Positions 8,294 through 17,111 are shown, counted from the stretch's first letter. The stretch: 64,000 nt of DNA from Roseococcus sp. SYP-B2431 (GCF_004336745.1 NZ_SJXD01000022.1:496001-560000); one strand, 5' to 3'. A program made the numbers and translations. The notes: generated from the sequence alone by a model not told the origin.

Positions 8294-8818
8294 ATGCGCT
8301 CACATCCAGAGGCTCCAGTGGAGACACCCGAGGGGCTGCTCGCCCGGCTGGCCGCCGCCGGCATCGAGGTCCGCAACGTCGGGCACAAGGCGGTCTTCAC
8401 CGTGGCGGAAGCCGAATCCGTGCGCGGCGGGATGCCGGGCGCGCATTCGAAGAACCTGTTCCTCGCGCCGGCGAAGGGCGACGGCCCCTATGCCCTTGCC
8501 GTGCTGGAGGCGGAACGCAAGGTCTCGGTCAACGCGCTCGCCCGCGCGGCCGGCTGGGGCAAGGTGACCATGGGCTCGGCGGAGGCGCTGGCGGCCACGC
8601 TGGGCGTCACGCCGGGCAGCGTCACGCCCTTCGGCCTGGTGAACGCCCCGCCGGGATCGGTCCGGGTCGCGCTCGACGCCGCCCTGGCCGAGGCGCCGGG
8701 CCTCGCCTGGTTCCATCCGCTGGTGAACACCGCTTCCACCGGGATCCGCCCGGCCGATCTCCTGCGCTTCCTCGAGGGCCTCGGCCATGAGGTGGCGATT
8801 CTGAAGCTGGAGCCCTGA
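8294..8818 (+). CDS. Prolyl-tRNA editing protein (YbaK/ProX family deacylase)
   Basis: 174 aa free-standing editing domain that removes wrongly attached amino acids (usually Ala) from tRNA-Pro. Family landmarks are LLARLAAAGIEVRNVGHKAVFTVAEAESVRG, then GAHSKNLFLAPAKGD, the KVSVNALARAAGWGKVTMGSAEAL block with its invariant Lys, LGVTPGSVTPFGLVN and a final WFHPLVNTASTGI. All are in the expected order and spacing. The start at 8294 gives the usual length; an in-frame ATG at 8258 adds 12 residues and cannot be excluded. A solitary gene between the GT61 gene and cnoX. Confidence 0.92.
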   Translation: MRSHPEAPVETPEGLLARLAAAGIEVRNVGHKAVFTVAEAESVRGGMPGAHSKNLFLAPAKGDGPYALAVLEAERKVSVNALARAAGWGKVTMGSAEALAATLGVTPGSVTPFGLVNAPPGSVRVALDAALAEAPGLAWFHPLVNTASTGIRPADLLRFLEGLGHEVAILKLEP

Positions 8819-8894
8819 CGCCCGAGACAAGCCGCATGGGTTGTCTTATGCCCGCTCCCACAACATCTCTCTGCTTTCGCCAGGACCGAGCCCG

Positions 8895-9842
8895 ATGGAC
8901 GTGATCTTCGACCCCAACAAGCCCAATCCCTCGCCCCGGGCTGCCGCCGGCGCGGATCCCGTGATCGACGGCGACCAGAAGACCTTCATGCAGGACGTGG
9001 TCGAGGCCTCGCGAGAGGTTCCCGTCCTGGTGGACTTCTGGGCGACGTGGTGCGGCCCCTGCAAGACGCTGACGCCCGCGCTGGAGAAGGTCGTCCGCGC
9101 CTCGGGCGGCCGGGTGCGCCTCGTGAAGATCGACATCGACAAGAACCGCCAGCTCGTCCAGCAGCTGACGCAGATGGGCCTGCCGCTGCAGTCGGTGCCG
9201 ACCGTCGCCGCCTTCTGGCAGGGCCAGATCGCCGACCTCTTCCAGGGCGCCCTGCCCGAGAGCGAGGTGAAGAAGTTCATCGAGAACCTGCTCAAGGTCG
9301 CCGGCGGCCAGATGCCCTCCGCCGACCTGATCGCCGAGGCCAAGGAGCTGTTCGAGGCGCAGGACTTCTCCGGCGCGCTGGAGATCTACGCGGCCCTCGC
9401 GCAGCAGGAGCCGGAGAATGCCGAGGCCCTCGCCGGCCTCGCGCGCTGCCTCGTCGCGCTGGACGAGGAGGGCCAGGCCAAGGAGATGCTCGACAACCTG
9501 GACGCCAAGCTGCAGGCCCATCCGGAGATCTCCGCCGTCCGCGCGCAGATCGAGCTGGCCGAGGCCGGCCGTGTCGCGCAGTCCAGCTTCGGCCTCTTCG
9601 AGGAGCGGCTGGCCCGCGACCCCGACGACCACGAGGCCCGCATCGAGCTCGCCGTCGCGCTCAACGCCGCCGAGAAGCGCGCCGAGGCCGCGCAGGCCCT
9701 GCTGGAGGCCATCAAGCGCGATCGCTCCTGGAACGACGAGGCGGCGCGCAAGCAGCTCCTCAAGTTCTTCGAGGCCTGGGGCTTCGACGATCCCGCGACG
9801 CTGAAGGCGCGGCGCGGGCTTTCGGCGCTGCTGTTCCGCTGA
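8895..9842 (+). CDS. cnoX: Thioredoxin-TPR chaperedoxin (CnoX/YbbN)
   Basis: 315 aa cytosolic protein. The thioredoxin domain (about residues 25-130) has an intact WCGPC active site at 52-56 and the cis-proline loop SVPTVAAFW. A TPR-like helical domain follows from about residue 140 to the end, with LAALAQQEPENAEALAGLARC and DPDDHEARIELAVAL repeats. CnoX protects clients from over-oxidation and passes them to GroEL/DnaK. Unlike E. coli CnoX (SxxC), this one keeps both cysteines and should be redox-active. The ATG at 8895 follows AGGACCGAG. The LON-domain and Trm112 genes come next, as in many alphaproteobacteria. Confidence 0.92.
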   Translation: MDVIFDPNKPNPSPRAAAGADPVIDGDQKTFMQDVVEASREVPVLVDFWATWCGPCKTLTPALEKVVRASGGRVRLVKIDIDKNRQLVQQLTQMGLPLQSVPTVAAFWQGQIADLFQGALPESEVKKFIENLLKVAGGQMPSADLIAEAKELFEAQDFSGALEIYAALAQQEPENAEALAGLARCLVALDEEGQAKEMLDNLDAKLQAHPEISAVRAQIELAEAGRVAQSSFGLFEERLARDPDDHEARIELAVALNAAEKRAEAAQALLEAIKRDRSWNDEAARKQLLKFFEAWGFDDPATLKARRGLSALLFR

Positions 9843-9895
9843 GGGCGATCGCGGGCGGCGCCTGCGGCCGCCCGTCCGCTTTCGACACGGTCGAG

Positions 9896-9934
9896 GACTT
9901 CGAAGTGAGCTCTCGCGAACCGAAAAGGCTCTGA
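9896..9934 (-). repeat. Degenerate half copy of repeat family A
   Basis: The plus strand reads GACTTCGAAGTGAGCTCTCG, continuing as CGAACCGAAAAGGCTCTGA. It lines up with the 5' half of family A copy 1 as written on the plus strand (GACTTTGCAGTGAGCCCTTG, CGAAGGAAGAAGGCTCTAG). Only the GAGCC/GGCTC hairpin half is present. It sits directly before the LON-domain gene. Confidence 0.5.
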
Positions 9935-9936
9935 CG

Positions 9937-10602
9937 ATGAACCCCTTTCAGCCTGCGCCTGAGCAGCTGCCGGCCGAGATCGCGGTGTTTCCGCTCTCGG
10001 GCGCACTGCTCCTGCCGGGCGGGAAGCTGCCGCTGAACATCTTCGAGCCCCGCTATCTGGCGATGGTGCTGGACAGCCTCGCCGAGGGCCGGATGTTCGG
10101 CATGGTCCAGGGCAATCCCCGGGGGCCGCGAACGGCGCAGGGCGACGGCCTCTATCACGTCGGCTGCCTCGGCCGCCTGACCTCCTTCGCCGAGACCGAG
10201 GACGGGCGCCTGCTGATCACGCTGACCGGCTTGCTGCGCTTCCGCATCGCGGAGGAGCTGGCCCCGCGCCGCGGCTACCGGCGCGTGCGGGCCGACTACA
10301 CGCCCTATCTCGAGGATCTCGATCCGCCCGAGCCCGCCGAGCTGCCGCGCGAGGCCATCCTGGCCGCGCTGAAGCCCTATTTCGTGGCCAAGGGAATCGA
10401 CGCCAACTGGTCCGCCATCGAGCAGATGAGCTGCCCGACGCTGGTCACCACCCTCTCCATGGTCTGCCCCTTCGCCGTGGCCGAGAAGCAGGCGTTGCTG
10501 GAGGCGGCCACCCCGGCCGAGCGCGCCAACGACCTCGTCGCCCTGCTGCGGATGGCCGCGCTCGGGGGTGGGGAGCTTCCGCCGGGCGGGCGGCCGAGCT
10601 AG
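9937..10602 (+). CDS. LON peptidase substrate-binding-domain protein
   Basis: 221 aa made only of the N-terminal LON domain, without ATPase or protease parts. Typical patterns are AVFPLSGALLLPGGKLPLNIFEPRYLAMV at the start, GCLGRLTSFAETEDGRLLITLTG in the middle, and a C-terminal helix bundle ending LLRMAALGGG. Stand-alone LON-domain proteins are widespread in alphaproteobacteria; their role is not established, but a substrate- or chaperone-related one is likely. It lies downstream of cnoX and nine bases before the Trm112 gene, a conserved neighbourhood. Confidence 0.92.
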   Translation: MNPFQPAPEQLPAEIAVFPLSGALLLPGGKLPLNIFEPRYLAMVLDSLAEGRMFGMVQGNPRGPRTAQGDGLYHVGCLGRLTSFAETEDGRLLITLTGLLRFRIAEELAPRRGYRRVRADYTPYLEDLDPPEPAELPREAILAALKPYFVAKGIDANWSAIEQMSCPTLVTTLSMVCPFAVAEKQALLEAATPAERANDLVALLRMAALGGGELPPGGRPS

Positions 10603-10611
10603 GACTTCGTC

Positions 10612-10806
10612 ATGACCGACACGCCCAAGCCCGCCGGCGCCGTGGACCCGCAGCTCCTGGAAATTCTCGTCTGCCCGGTGACCAAGCAGCCGCTTCGCTA
10701 CGACCGCGAGGCCGGCGAGCTGGTGAGCGAGGCGGCCGGGCTCGCCTATCCCGTGCGCGACGGCATCCCCATCATGCTGCCGGACCAGGCCCGCAAGCTG
10801 GATTGA
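10612..10806 (+). CDS. Trm112-family protein (YcaR-like)
   Basis: 64 aa. The sequence follows the UPF0434/Trm112 pattern: [17 protein letters not shown], then [20 protein letters not shown]. Only one Cys of the usual zinc pair is left (CPVTKQPL), as is common in bacterial members. In eukaryotes and some bacteria Trm112 activates methyltransferases acting on tRNA, rRNA or release factors. It starts nine bases after the LON-domain gene and is probably co-transcribed with it. Confidence 0.92.
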   Translation: MTDTPKPAGAVDPQLLEILVCPVTKQPLRYDREAGELVSEAAGLAYPVRDGIPIMLPDQARKLD

Positions 10807-10848
10807 CGGGCATGATCGTCGCAGGCGGAATCGCCGGAGACGTGAATC

Positions 10849-11211
10849 ATGCCCGCAGATAGTCCGGTCACCGTCACCGAGCTGCGCTACCGCTCGGCCG
10901 AGAAGACCCTCGACGTTGCCTTCGACGACGGCAGCCGCTTTTCGCTGCCGGCCGAGTACCTGCGCGTGGAAAGCCCCTCGGCCGAGGTGCAGGGGCATGG
11001 GCCGGGGCAGCGGAAGCTCGTCACCGGGCGGCGGCATGTCGGCATCATGAAGATCGAGCCGGTGGGGAACTACGCCGTCCGGATCTTCTTCGACGACCTG
11101 CACGACACCGGGCTCTACACCTGGGAGACGCTCCACCGGCTGGGGCGGGAGCAGGCCCTGCGCTGGGCGGAATACGAGCGGGCGCTCGCCGAGAAGGGAC
11201 TGACGCGATAG
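10849..11211 (+). CDS. DUF971 (gamma-butyrobetaine hydroxylase N-terminal-like) protein
   Basis: 120 aa. ELRYRSAEKTLDVAFDDGSRFSLPAEYLRVESPSAEV followed by VGIMKIEPVGNYAVRIFFDDLHDTGLYTWETL is the DUF971 signature. The same fold occurs at the N-terminus of gamma-butyrobetaine hydroxylase and in a protein linked to iron-sulfur cluster carriers. The small bacterial form is a soluble beta protein, and a role in Fe-S or Mrp/ApbC function is only suggested by gene neighbourhood in other genomes. The gene lies 42 bases after Trm112. Confidence 0.9.
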   Translation: MPADSPVTVTELRYRSAEKTLDVAFDDGSRFSLPAEYLRVESPSAEVQGHGPGQRKLVTGRRHVGIMKIEPVGNYAVRIFFDDLHDTGLYTWETLHRLGREQALRWAEYERALAEKGLTR

Positions 11212-11338
11212 GCAGGCCCGGCGTCTGTCGCATCCGTCACGCCCGCCCGGTTTCGCGTTTCGCGGCGCCCCGGTCCTGTGGGAAGCCTCCGCCATCCCTG
11301 GACCGGCATCATGTCGGCCATGGACGAGGAAAAATCCC

Positions 11339-11701
11339 ATGCCCCAGATCACCCGCCGCACCGCGGCCCTGGCCGCCCTCGCGGCCGGCTCGCTCGGCAC
11401 GGCCGCCGCCCAGGCGCCGGCCGTGCGGCTCTTCAAGGTCATCGGCCCGCGCGACGAGGTCACGATCGGCCTGACCGAGGCCGAGCTGACCGCCCTCGGC
11501 TCCGGCCCGGAGGTCGAGCGCATCGCCCGCGCCTTGGTCGCCAACGGGCAGCTCACGGCCTGGCAGTACATCGTCGGCCGCGCGCCGGACGGATCGACGC
11601 GCCTGGCCGCGACGCGCCGCATCGCGGTGCTACGCAGCGAGAGCCTGCGGATCGAGCCCTACACGGCCGCGCTGCCCGTGGCCCCGCCGCCGGCGAACTG
11701 A
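11339..11701 (+). CDS. Small exported hypothetical protein
   Basis: 120 aa. ITRRTAALAALAAGSLGTAAAQ is a clear export signal with an AAA-Q cleavage near residue 25; the Arg pair could suit the Tat path but lacks the full motif. The mature 95 residues are a compact alpha/beta sequence (VRLFKVIGPRDEVTIGLTEAEL, NGQLTAWQYIVGRAPDGSTRLAATRRIAVL) with a proline-rich end. Similar small exported proteins are common in Acetobacteraceae, but I recognise no family. It is preceded by GAGGAAAAATCCC. It ends one base before the stop of the convergent glycosyltransferase gene. Confidence 0.75.
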   Translation: MPQITRRTAALAALAAGSLGTAAAQAPAVRLFKVIGPRDEVTIGLTEAELTALGSGPEVERIARALVANGQLTAWQYIVGRAPDGSTRLAATRRIAVLRSESLRIEPYTAALPVAPPPAN

Positions 11702-13498
11702 TCAGCTCAGCGCGCGCACCCCGAGGCGGCCCGCCATGTAGCTGAGCTGAAGCTCCGTCTCGGTCTCGGCGCAGATCATCAGCCCGCTCAGCAGCAGGGT
11801 CAGCGCCCGCTCATCTCCGGGTGGCCGCACCGCGCCCGAGGTGTCGATCTCGATCAGCAGGTCGCCCGCCTCGCAGGGCGGGATGGCCAGCCTCAGGTGC
11901 CGCGCCTCGCCGGCACCGAGCGCGGCGCTCATCCAGGGATCGGGCTCCGCGCCCGGACGGAGGGAGCGCAGGCGCGCCGTCGTGGCGAGTTCCGGCACGC
12001 CGGTCACCTCCAGCGTCAGCGCCAGCGCGCCGTGGGGCGGCGCCGTCAGCGGGATGCGCAGCCGGGCCGGGCCGGAGGTGGCCCAGATTCCCCAGCGCTC
12101 CTGCTCGCCCCAACCCTCGCCCTCGCAGAGCAGCTGGTGCAGCAGCGCGGAGGGATGGGGCAGGCCGGGCAGGTCGGGAACCTCCGGTCGGTCGAAGCCG
12201 ATGCGTCCGCCGATCGGGAAAGGAAGCCGCGCCAGCGGGTCCGGTAGCGGATCGGCCGGCGCCAGCAGGGTGGCGACCAGCCCCTCGGCCACCTCGCGCC
12301 AGCTCCGCAGCGCGACACGGCGGGGAATCGCCGCCTCCAGCGCATGGCGGCGCGCGGGGTCGCGGATGAGGGACCAGGCGGCCTCGGCCAGTTCGGGCTC
12401 GCTCTGGGGCGTGAAGTAGATGGCGGCGGCGCCGCCGGCCTCGCGCAGGCTGGTGTGGTCGGGGGCGAGCGCCAGTCGGCCATGGGCCAGCGCCTCGGTG
12501 ACCGGCAGGCCCCAGCCCTCGTAGAAGCTGTTGAAGACGGTGAAGAGGCAGCGCTCGTAGAGGCGGCCGAGCAGGGCGTCGCCGACATGGCTCAGATGCG
12601 TCACCCGCCGCCGCAGCTCCGGCGCGGCCGCCATGAGCTGCAGGACCGGCGCGGCGTTGAAGCCTGGGCGGCCCACCAGCACCAGGTCCGGGATCACGGC
12701 ATCGCCATGCCGGCGCAGCAGGGTCAGCCAGGCATGCAGCAGCAGCAGGTGATTCTTCCGCGACTCCAGCGTCGCGACGCAGAGCACGAAGGGACGCCCC
12801 TCGCGCAGGATCGCGGGCAGTTCCTCCTCCCCGATCGGCGCGGGATCGGCCAGCGCCGGGAAGCGCGCGTCGAGCGGCATGACGCCGCAGGGAATGTCGA
12901 GCTGCGGCAGCAACCTGCGCTGCCACTCGCGGAAATCATGGGCGGACCGGGCGCTGATGGCCACCGCGCGGTCGATCTGCAGGCAGGTGGCCAGCAGATG
13001 CTCGGCGAAGCTGCGCGACAGCTTCGCCTCGCAATGCTCCGGCGCGGCGAGCGGGATGGCGTCGTAGAAGAGGGTGCAGATCACCGCGCCATGCGCGTGC
13101 CGCAGCTCGCGCAGCCGGCGGAGCTGCTGCGGGAAGGCGCCGGTGAGGCCGAGCGCGACCACGCGGTCGCCGGGTGCGAAGGCGAAGGGGGCGGCCGCCT
13201 CGCGAGCGGCGCGCATCTCCAGCCGGAGGGCCTTCCAGTCCTCCGCCTCCGGGGAGCCGCCCTGGCGCGCGCCGCGGATCAAGGCGGCCAGCACGGGCTG
13301 CGGGAAGGCGACGAAGGCACCCTGCTCGACCGAGAAGGTCGCAAGGCCGAAGAGCGCCGGCCCGCCGGGCTCGAAGCCGGCCTCCAGCAGCGCCATCTGC
13401 ACCCGCGCGACACCCATGGGCGCGCGGTTGCCCTCGAAGAATTCGAGGAGGTCCGTCAGGTCGACGATGATGCGGGGCGATGCGGCGCCTTCAGCCAT
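11702..13498 (-). CDS. GT4-type glycosyltransferase with C-terminal beta domain
   Basis: 598 aa. Residues from about 180 to 425 form a GT-B retaining transferase: VLCVATLESRKNHLLLLHAWLTLL, the donor site FYEGWGLPVTEALAHGRLALA and SLREAGGAAAIYF. The N-terminus is unusually divergent (IIVDLTDLLEFF, GVARVQMALLEAG). The last 150 residues look like a beta-sandwich (ARLRIPLTAPPHGALALTLEV, EARHLRLAIPPCEAGDLLIEI), possibly a carbohydrate-binding or capping module; this is inference. No membrane segment. It follows manC in the same orientation with a 167-base gap holding the manC terminator, so it probably has its own promoter. Likely a surface-glycan gene. Confidence 0.85.
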   Translation of the reverse strand: MAEGAASPRIIVDLTDLLEFFEGNRAPMGVARVQMALLEAGFEPGGPALFGLATFSVEQGAFVAFPQPVLAALIRGARQGGSPEAEDWKALRLEMRAAREAAAPFAFAPGDRVVALGLTGAFPQQLRRLRELRHAHGAVICTLFYDAIPLAAPEHCEAKLSRSFAEHLLATCLQIDRAVAISARSAHDFREWQRRLLPQLDIPCGVMPLDARFPALADPAPIGEEELPAILREGRPFVLCVATLESRKNHLLLLHAWLTLLRRHGDAVIPDLVLVGRPGFNAAPVLQLMAAAPELRRRVTHLSHVGDALLGRLYERCLFTVFNSFYEGWGLPVTEALAHGRLALAPDHTSLREAGGAAAIYFTPQSEPELAEAAWSLIRDPARRHALEAAIPRRVALRSWREVAEGLVATLLAPADPLPDPLARLPFPIGGRIGFDRPEVPDLPGLPHPSALLHQLLCEGEGWGEQERWGIWATSGPARLRIPLTAPPHGALALTLEVTGVPELATTARLRSLRPGAEPDPWMSAALGAGEARHLRLAIPPCEAGDLLIEIDTSGAVRPPGDERALTLLLSGLMICAETETELQLSYMAGRLGVRALS

Positions 13499-13650
13499 CG
13501 CATCCAGCCGGACCGCGTGCCCAGATCAGGGGCGGCCCCCCGGCCATCCGGCCGCAAAGCGGCCGGCGCCGCCCACCCGACCTCCCGGCCGGGCGCCCCC
13601 GTGGCGCGGCGAAGCCAAGGCCGCGGAGCGGCCGCCCGGCGTCTGAGGGC

Positions 13651-13675
13651 AAAAAAGAAGCTCCTTCAGCTTCTT
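13651..13675 (-). terminator. Intrinsic terminator overlapping the manC stop codon
   Basis: On the minus strand AGAAGCT-GAAGG-AGCTTCT forms a 7-bp hairpin directly followed by TTTT. The TGA stop of manC is in the left arm and loop (GCTGAAGG). Gene end and terminator are merged, leaving almost no 3' untranslated sequence. Confidence 0.7.
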
Positions 13676-15090
13676 CCATAGTTATCCTCGATGCGCACGA
13701 TGTCGTCCTCGCCGAGATAGGAGCCCACCTGCACCTCGATGAGCGCCAGCGGGATCATGCCCGGATTCTCCAGCCGGTGCGTGCAGCCCAGCGGCAGGTA
13801 GACGCTCTGGTTCTCGGTCAGCAGGATGCTCTCCGCGTCGCGCCGCACCCGGGCCGTGCCGCTCACCACGACCCAGTGCTCGGCCCGGTGATGATGCTTC
13901 TGCAGCGAGAGCTGGCCGCCCGGGCGGACGACGATCTGCTTCACCTGGAAGCGGTCGCCCATGATCAGCCCCTCGTAATGGCCCCAGGGGCGGTACATCC
14001 GGCGATGCTCGGTGGCCAGCTTGTTGCCCTTGCCGCGCAGCCGCTCGACGATCTGCTTCACGTCCTGCGCGCGGTCCCGCGGGAGGGCGAGGACGGCGTC
14101 GTCCGTCACGACCAGCACCACGTCCTTCAGGCCGAGCACCGCGGTCATGATCCCCTCGGAGCGGATCAGGCAGCCCTCGGCGTCCAGGGCCTCCACCGGG
14201 CCGTGCAGCACGTTCCCCTTTCCGTCCTGGGGCGAGGCCTCCCACAGCGCGTCCCAGCTGCCCACGTCGCTCCAGCCCAGATCGGCCGGCACCACGGCGG
14301 CGTGGCGGGTGTGCTCCATCACCGCATAGTCGATCGAGACGGAGGGCGCGTGGCGGAATTCCTCCGCGCCGAGGCGAATGAAGTCCAGGTCGCGCGCGGA
14401 GGCCGCCAGCGCCGCCCGGGCCGCCGCCAGCACCGCCGGGGCGTGCTGCGCCAGCTCCTGCAGCAGGGTCGCGGCGGTGGCGACGAACATGCCGCTGTTC
14501 CAGACATGCTTCCCGTCGGTGGAGAGGCGCTTCGCGGTCTCCAGGTCCGGCTTCTCCTTGAAGCTGGCCACGACATGGACGCCGGCGACCTCCGCCAGGC
14601 CCTCGCCCATCTCGATGTAGCCGAAGCCGGTATGCGGCTGGTCGGGGCGCATGCCGAAGGTGACGATCCGACCGGTCCGCGCGGCCGCGGCCGCCTTCGC
14701 CAGGGCGGCATGCAGCGCCGGCACGTCGTTGATCGCGGCGTCGGCCGCCATGATCCAGAGCACCGAATCGGCGTTGTGCTCGGCCACCAGCAGGGCGGCG
14801 GTGGCGATGGCCGGGGCGGAGTTGCGCCCCTCCGGCTCCAGGATGATCTGCGGGTCGCGGATCCCGGCGTCGCGCAGCTGCTCGGCGACCAGGAAGCGGT
14901 GCCCCTCGCCCACCACGGCGATCGGCGGCGCGAAGCCCGGGCCGGAAGCCCGGAAGGCGGTGTCCTGCACCATCGTGCGCTCGGTGAGCAACGGCCAGAA
15001 CTGCTTGGGGTTCGACTCGCGGGACAGCGGCCAGAGCCGGCTGCCCGTTCCGCCAGAAAGGATGACGGGAACGATGTCGGTGGGACTCAT
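13666..15090 (-). CDS. manC: Mannose-1-phosphate guanylyltransferase / mannose-6-phosphate isomerase
   Basis: 474 aa, normal for the bifunctional enzyme. It makes GDP-mannose from mannose-1-P and GTP and interconverts fructose-6-P and mannose-6-P. The nucleotidyltransferase half has the signature VILSGGTGSRLWPLSRE and NPKQF at 30-34, then EPEGRNSAPAIATAAL. The isomerase cupin half begins near residue 350: RPWGHYEGLIMGDRFQVKQI, PGGQLSLQKHHHRAEHWVVV with the metal His cluster, and a closing ENPGMIPLALIEVQ. The ATG at 15090 is preferred to an upstream ATG at 15102. Surrounded by two GT4 genes, it supplies GDP-mannose for exopolysaccharide or LPS. Confidence 0.95.
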   Translation of the reverse strand: MSPTDIVPVILSGGTGSRLWPLSRESNPKQFWPLLTERTMVQDTAFRASGPGFAPPIAVVGEGHRFLVAEQLRDAGIRDPQIILEPEGRNSAPAIATAALLVAEHNADSVLWIMAADAAINDVPALHAALAKAAAAARTGRIVTFGMRPDQPHTGFGYIEMGEGLAEVAGVHVVASFKEKPDLETAKRLSTDGKHVWNSGMFVATAATLLQELAQHAPAVLAAARAALAASARDLDFIRLGAEEFRHAPSVSIDYAVMEHTRHAAVVPADLGWSDVGSWDALWEASPQDGKGNVLHGPVEALDAEGCLIRSEGIMTAVLGLKDVVLVVTDDAVLALPRDRAQDVKQIVERLRGKGNKLATEHRRMYRPWGHYEGLIMGDRFQVKQIVVRPGGQLSLQKHHHRAEHWVVVSGTARVRRDAESILLTENQSVYLPLGCTHRLENPGMIPLALIEVQVGSYLGEDDIVRIEDNYGRS

Positions 15091-15194
15091 GGGGCGGAGC
15101 ATTCCTGTGTCTCAGTGCGACGGGATGTGCCGGCAGATGCGGGTGATTTCATGGCAGCCTTGTCGCCTTGTCGCCGCGAAGGCAAGGTGGGTCC

Positions 15195-16535
15195 ATGCCC
15201 GGTGACACTCCTCGTATCTGGATGGACGGCTTCTCGCTCACCCATTCCCATGGCACCGGCATCACCACCTATTCCCGTGGGCATGCGGCCACGCTGCGCG
15301 CGCTCGGCGCGAATCTCGGCATCCTCTACGGGCGGCCCATGCCGCGACTCAAGGACGCGACCGAGCGCGAGGTCCGCTTCTTCGACGCCCGTGCCCGGCC
15401 CAACCGCTCGTTGCGGCAACGGCTGATCGACATCGCCCTGGAACCGCGCGGCCCGCTGGCCCAGCCGGTGCAGATCTCGCGCATGGTGGACAGCACCGCG
15501 GTCTCCGCCATCACCCACAAAGGCTTCAGCACCGCGAGCCTGCCCCCCGTGGACGAGCTGTGGAACGCCAACGACGCCTTCGGCCGCGCGCTGGTGAACT
15601 TCACGGTCTCCAAGCGGCTGCTGCCCGTCCGCGTCCAGGGCCGGCCGCCGGAGCTCATGCACTGGACCTACAGCCATGCGATGCGGCTGGTGGGCGCGCG
15701 CAACATCTACACCATCCACGACCTGATCCCGCTACGGCTGCCCTGGGCGACGCTCGACATCAAGTCGCGCTGGCTGAACACGCTGCGGATCCTGGTGCGC
15801 GACGCCGAGCACATCGTCACGGTGTCGGAGCATGCGCGGCAGGACATCATCGACCAGTTCGGCATCGCCGGGGACCGCATCACCAACACCTACCAGCCCG
15901 TCTTCCCGCCGGAGCAGGAGATGGACGAGGCGATGTCGGTGGCCCGCCTGCGCGCCGCCCATGGGCTGGAGCCGCGCGGCTACTTCCTCTTCGTCTCCAC
16001 CATCGAGCCGCGGAAGAACCTGGCGCGGATGCTGGACGCCTATCTCGCCTCGGGCATCACGACGCCCTTCATCATCGTCGGCAACGTGGCCGAGCACGGC
16101 AAGGACGAGATGCGGCTGCTGACGGAGGCGAACGGCACCCGCACCGCCGACGGGCGGATCCGCCATCTCGGCTATGTCCCCCGCCTGGACGTGGACATCC
16201 TGCTGCGCCACGCCCGGGCGCTGTGCTTCCCCTCCCTCTACGAGGGCTTCGGCCTGCCCGCCATCGAGGCCATGCAGCTCGGAACCGCGGTGCTGACCTC
16301 CAACACCTCCAGCCTGCCCGAAGTGGTGGGCGACGCCGCCCTGGCGGTGACGCCCACCGACACGCGCGAACTGGCCGAAGCCCTGCGCGCCCTGGACGGG
16401 GACGAGGGGCTGCGCGGAAGGCTGGAGGAGGCCGGCCCGCGCCGCGCCGCGGCATTCAGCCCGGAGCGCTATGCGGAACGGCTCGGCGCGCTGTACGGGC
16501 GGCTCGGCATCCACCTGCCGGGAGCGCGCGGATGA
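15195..16535 (+). CDS. GT4 glycosyltransferase (mannosyltransferase-like)
   Basis: 446 aa GT-B fold enzyme. The N-terminal acceptor domain includes MDGFSLTHSHGTGITTYSRGHAATL and IYTIHDLIPLRLPW. The donor domain has FLFVSTIEPRKNLARMLDAY, the LRHARALCFPSLYEGFGLPAIEAMQLG motif with the E-x7-E pair, and NTSSLPEVVGDAAL. This resembles GDP-mannose-dependent WbdB/MtfB-like transferases, which fits the adjacent divergent manC. The ATG at 15195 follows AAGGTGG. The stop overlaps the next start as ATGA. Mannose specificity is an inference. Confidence 0.9.
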   Translation: MPGDTPRIWMDGFSLTHSHGTGITTYSRGHAATLRALGANLGILYGRPMPRLKDATEREVRFFDARARPNRSLRQRLIDIALEPRGPLAQPVQISRMVDSTAVSAITHKGFSTASLPPVDELWNANDAFGRALVNFTVSKRLLPVRVQGRPPELMHWTYSHAMRLVGARNIYTIHDLIPLRLPWATLDIKSRWLNTLRILVRDAEHIVTVSEHARQDIIDQFGIAGDRITNTYQPVFPPEQEMDEAMSVARLRAAHGLEPRGYFLFVSTIEPRKNLARMLDAYLASGITTPFIIVGNVAEHGKDEMRLLTEANGTRTADGRIRHLGYVPRLDVDILLRHARALCFPSLYEGFGLPAIEAMQLGTAVLTSNTSSLPEVVGDAALAVTPTDTRELAEALRALDGDEGLRGRLEEAGPRRAAAFSPERYAERLGALYGRLGIHLPGARG

Positions 16536-17083
16536 TCACGGCCGGCGAGCTGCTGCATGGGTCCGACGCGGATTTCGTGGTGAATGCCTATCTCGCCGCC
16601 CTGGGCCGCTGGCCGGAGGAGGGCGGATTCGAGCACCACCTGGCCTCCATCGCCGGCCGGCCCGACCTCAGGCTCGAGACGCTCGGGCGGATCCTCCGCT
16701 CCGAGGAAGGCAAGCTGAAGGCGCTCCCCCTCTCGCTCGACGCCACGCCGGTGCCGCCGGATCAAGCCCTGGCCGCGCAGCTCCGCCTCCGCACGGAGGC
16801 GCTGCGGGCCGAGATGGCGGCGCTGCGCGAGACGGCGGGCACCACCTCGGCCGCGCCGGCGCTGGCGGGCGAGGTCGCGGCCCTGGGCGCGGACCTGGCG
16901 GCCCTCCGCTCCGAGATGCGCGAGCGCCTCGCGGCGCTGGAGGCGCTGATCGCCGGGCGCATCCCGCCGGCGCCGAGCCTCTCGCCCGCGATCTCGGTGG
17001 ATTACGTGAACGATCTGATCGAGGCCGCGCAGGCGCAGCTCGGGCATCGGCTGCGCGCGATCGAGAAGAAGCTGCTGGATTAG
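16532..17083 (+). CDS. DUF4214 domain protein with coiled coil
   Basis: 183 aa. The first 60 residues (DADFVVNAYLAALGRWPEEGGFEHHLASIAGR, then RLETLGRILRSEEGK) match the DUF4214 pattern, a helical module often seen in secreted or surface-glycan proteins and fused to glycosyltransferases. Residues 75-140 form a strong Ala/Leu/Glu coiled coil (LRLRTEALRAEMAALRE, LGADLAALRSEMRERLAALEAL). No signal peptide. It is translationally coupled to the GT4 gene by ATGA overlap, so it probably assists that enzyme. Confidence 0.8.
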   Translation: MITAGELLHGSDADFVVNAYLAALGRWPEEGGFEHHLASIAGRPDLRLETLGRILRSEEGKLKALPLSLDATPVPPDQALAAQLRLRTEALRAEMAALRETAGTTSAAPALAGEVAALGADLAALRSEMRERLAALEALIAGRIPPAPSLSPAISVDYVNDLIEAAQAQLGHRLRAIEKKLLD

Positions 17084-17111
17084 AGCGCGATCCTGTTCGG
17101 CGGATCCCGCT

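Noticed and set aside
13480-15426. 648-codon plus-strand frame across manC
   Set aside because: Antisense to manC, which has full catalytic signatures on the minus strand.
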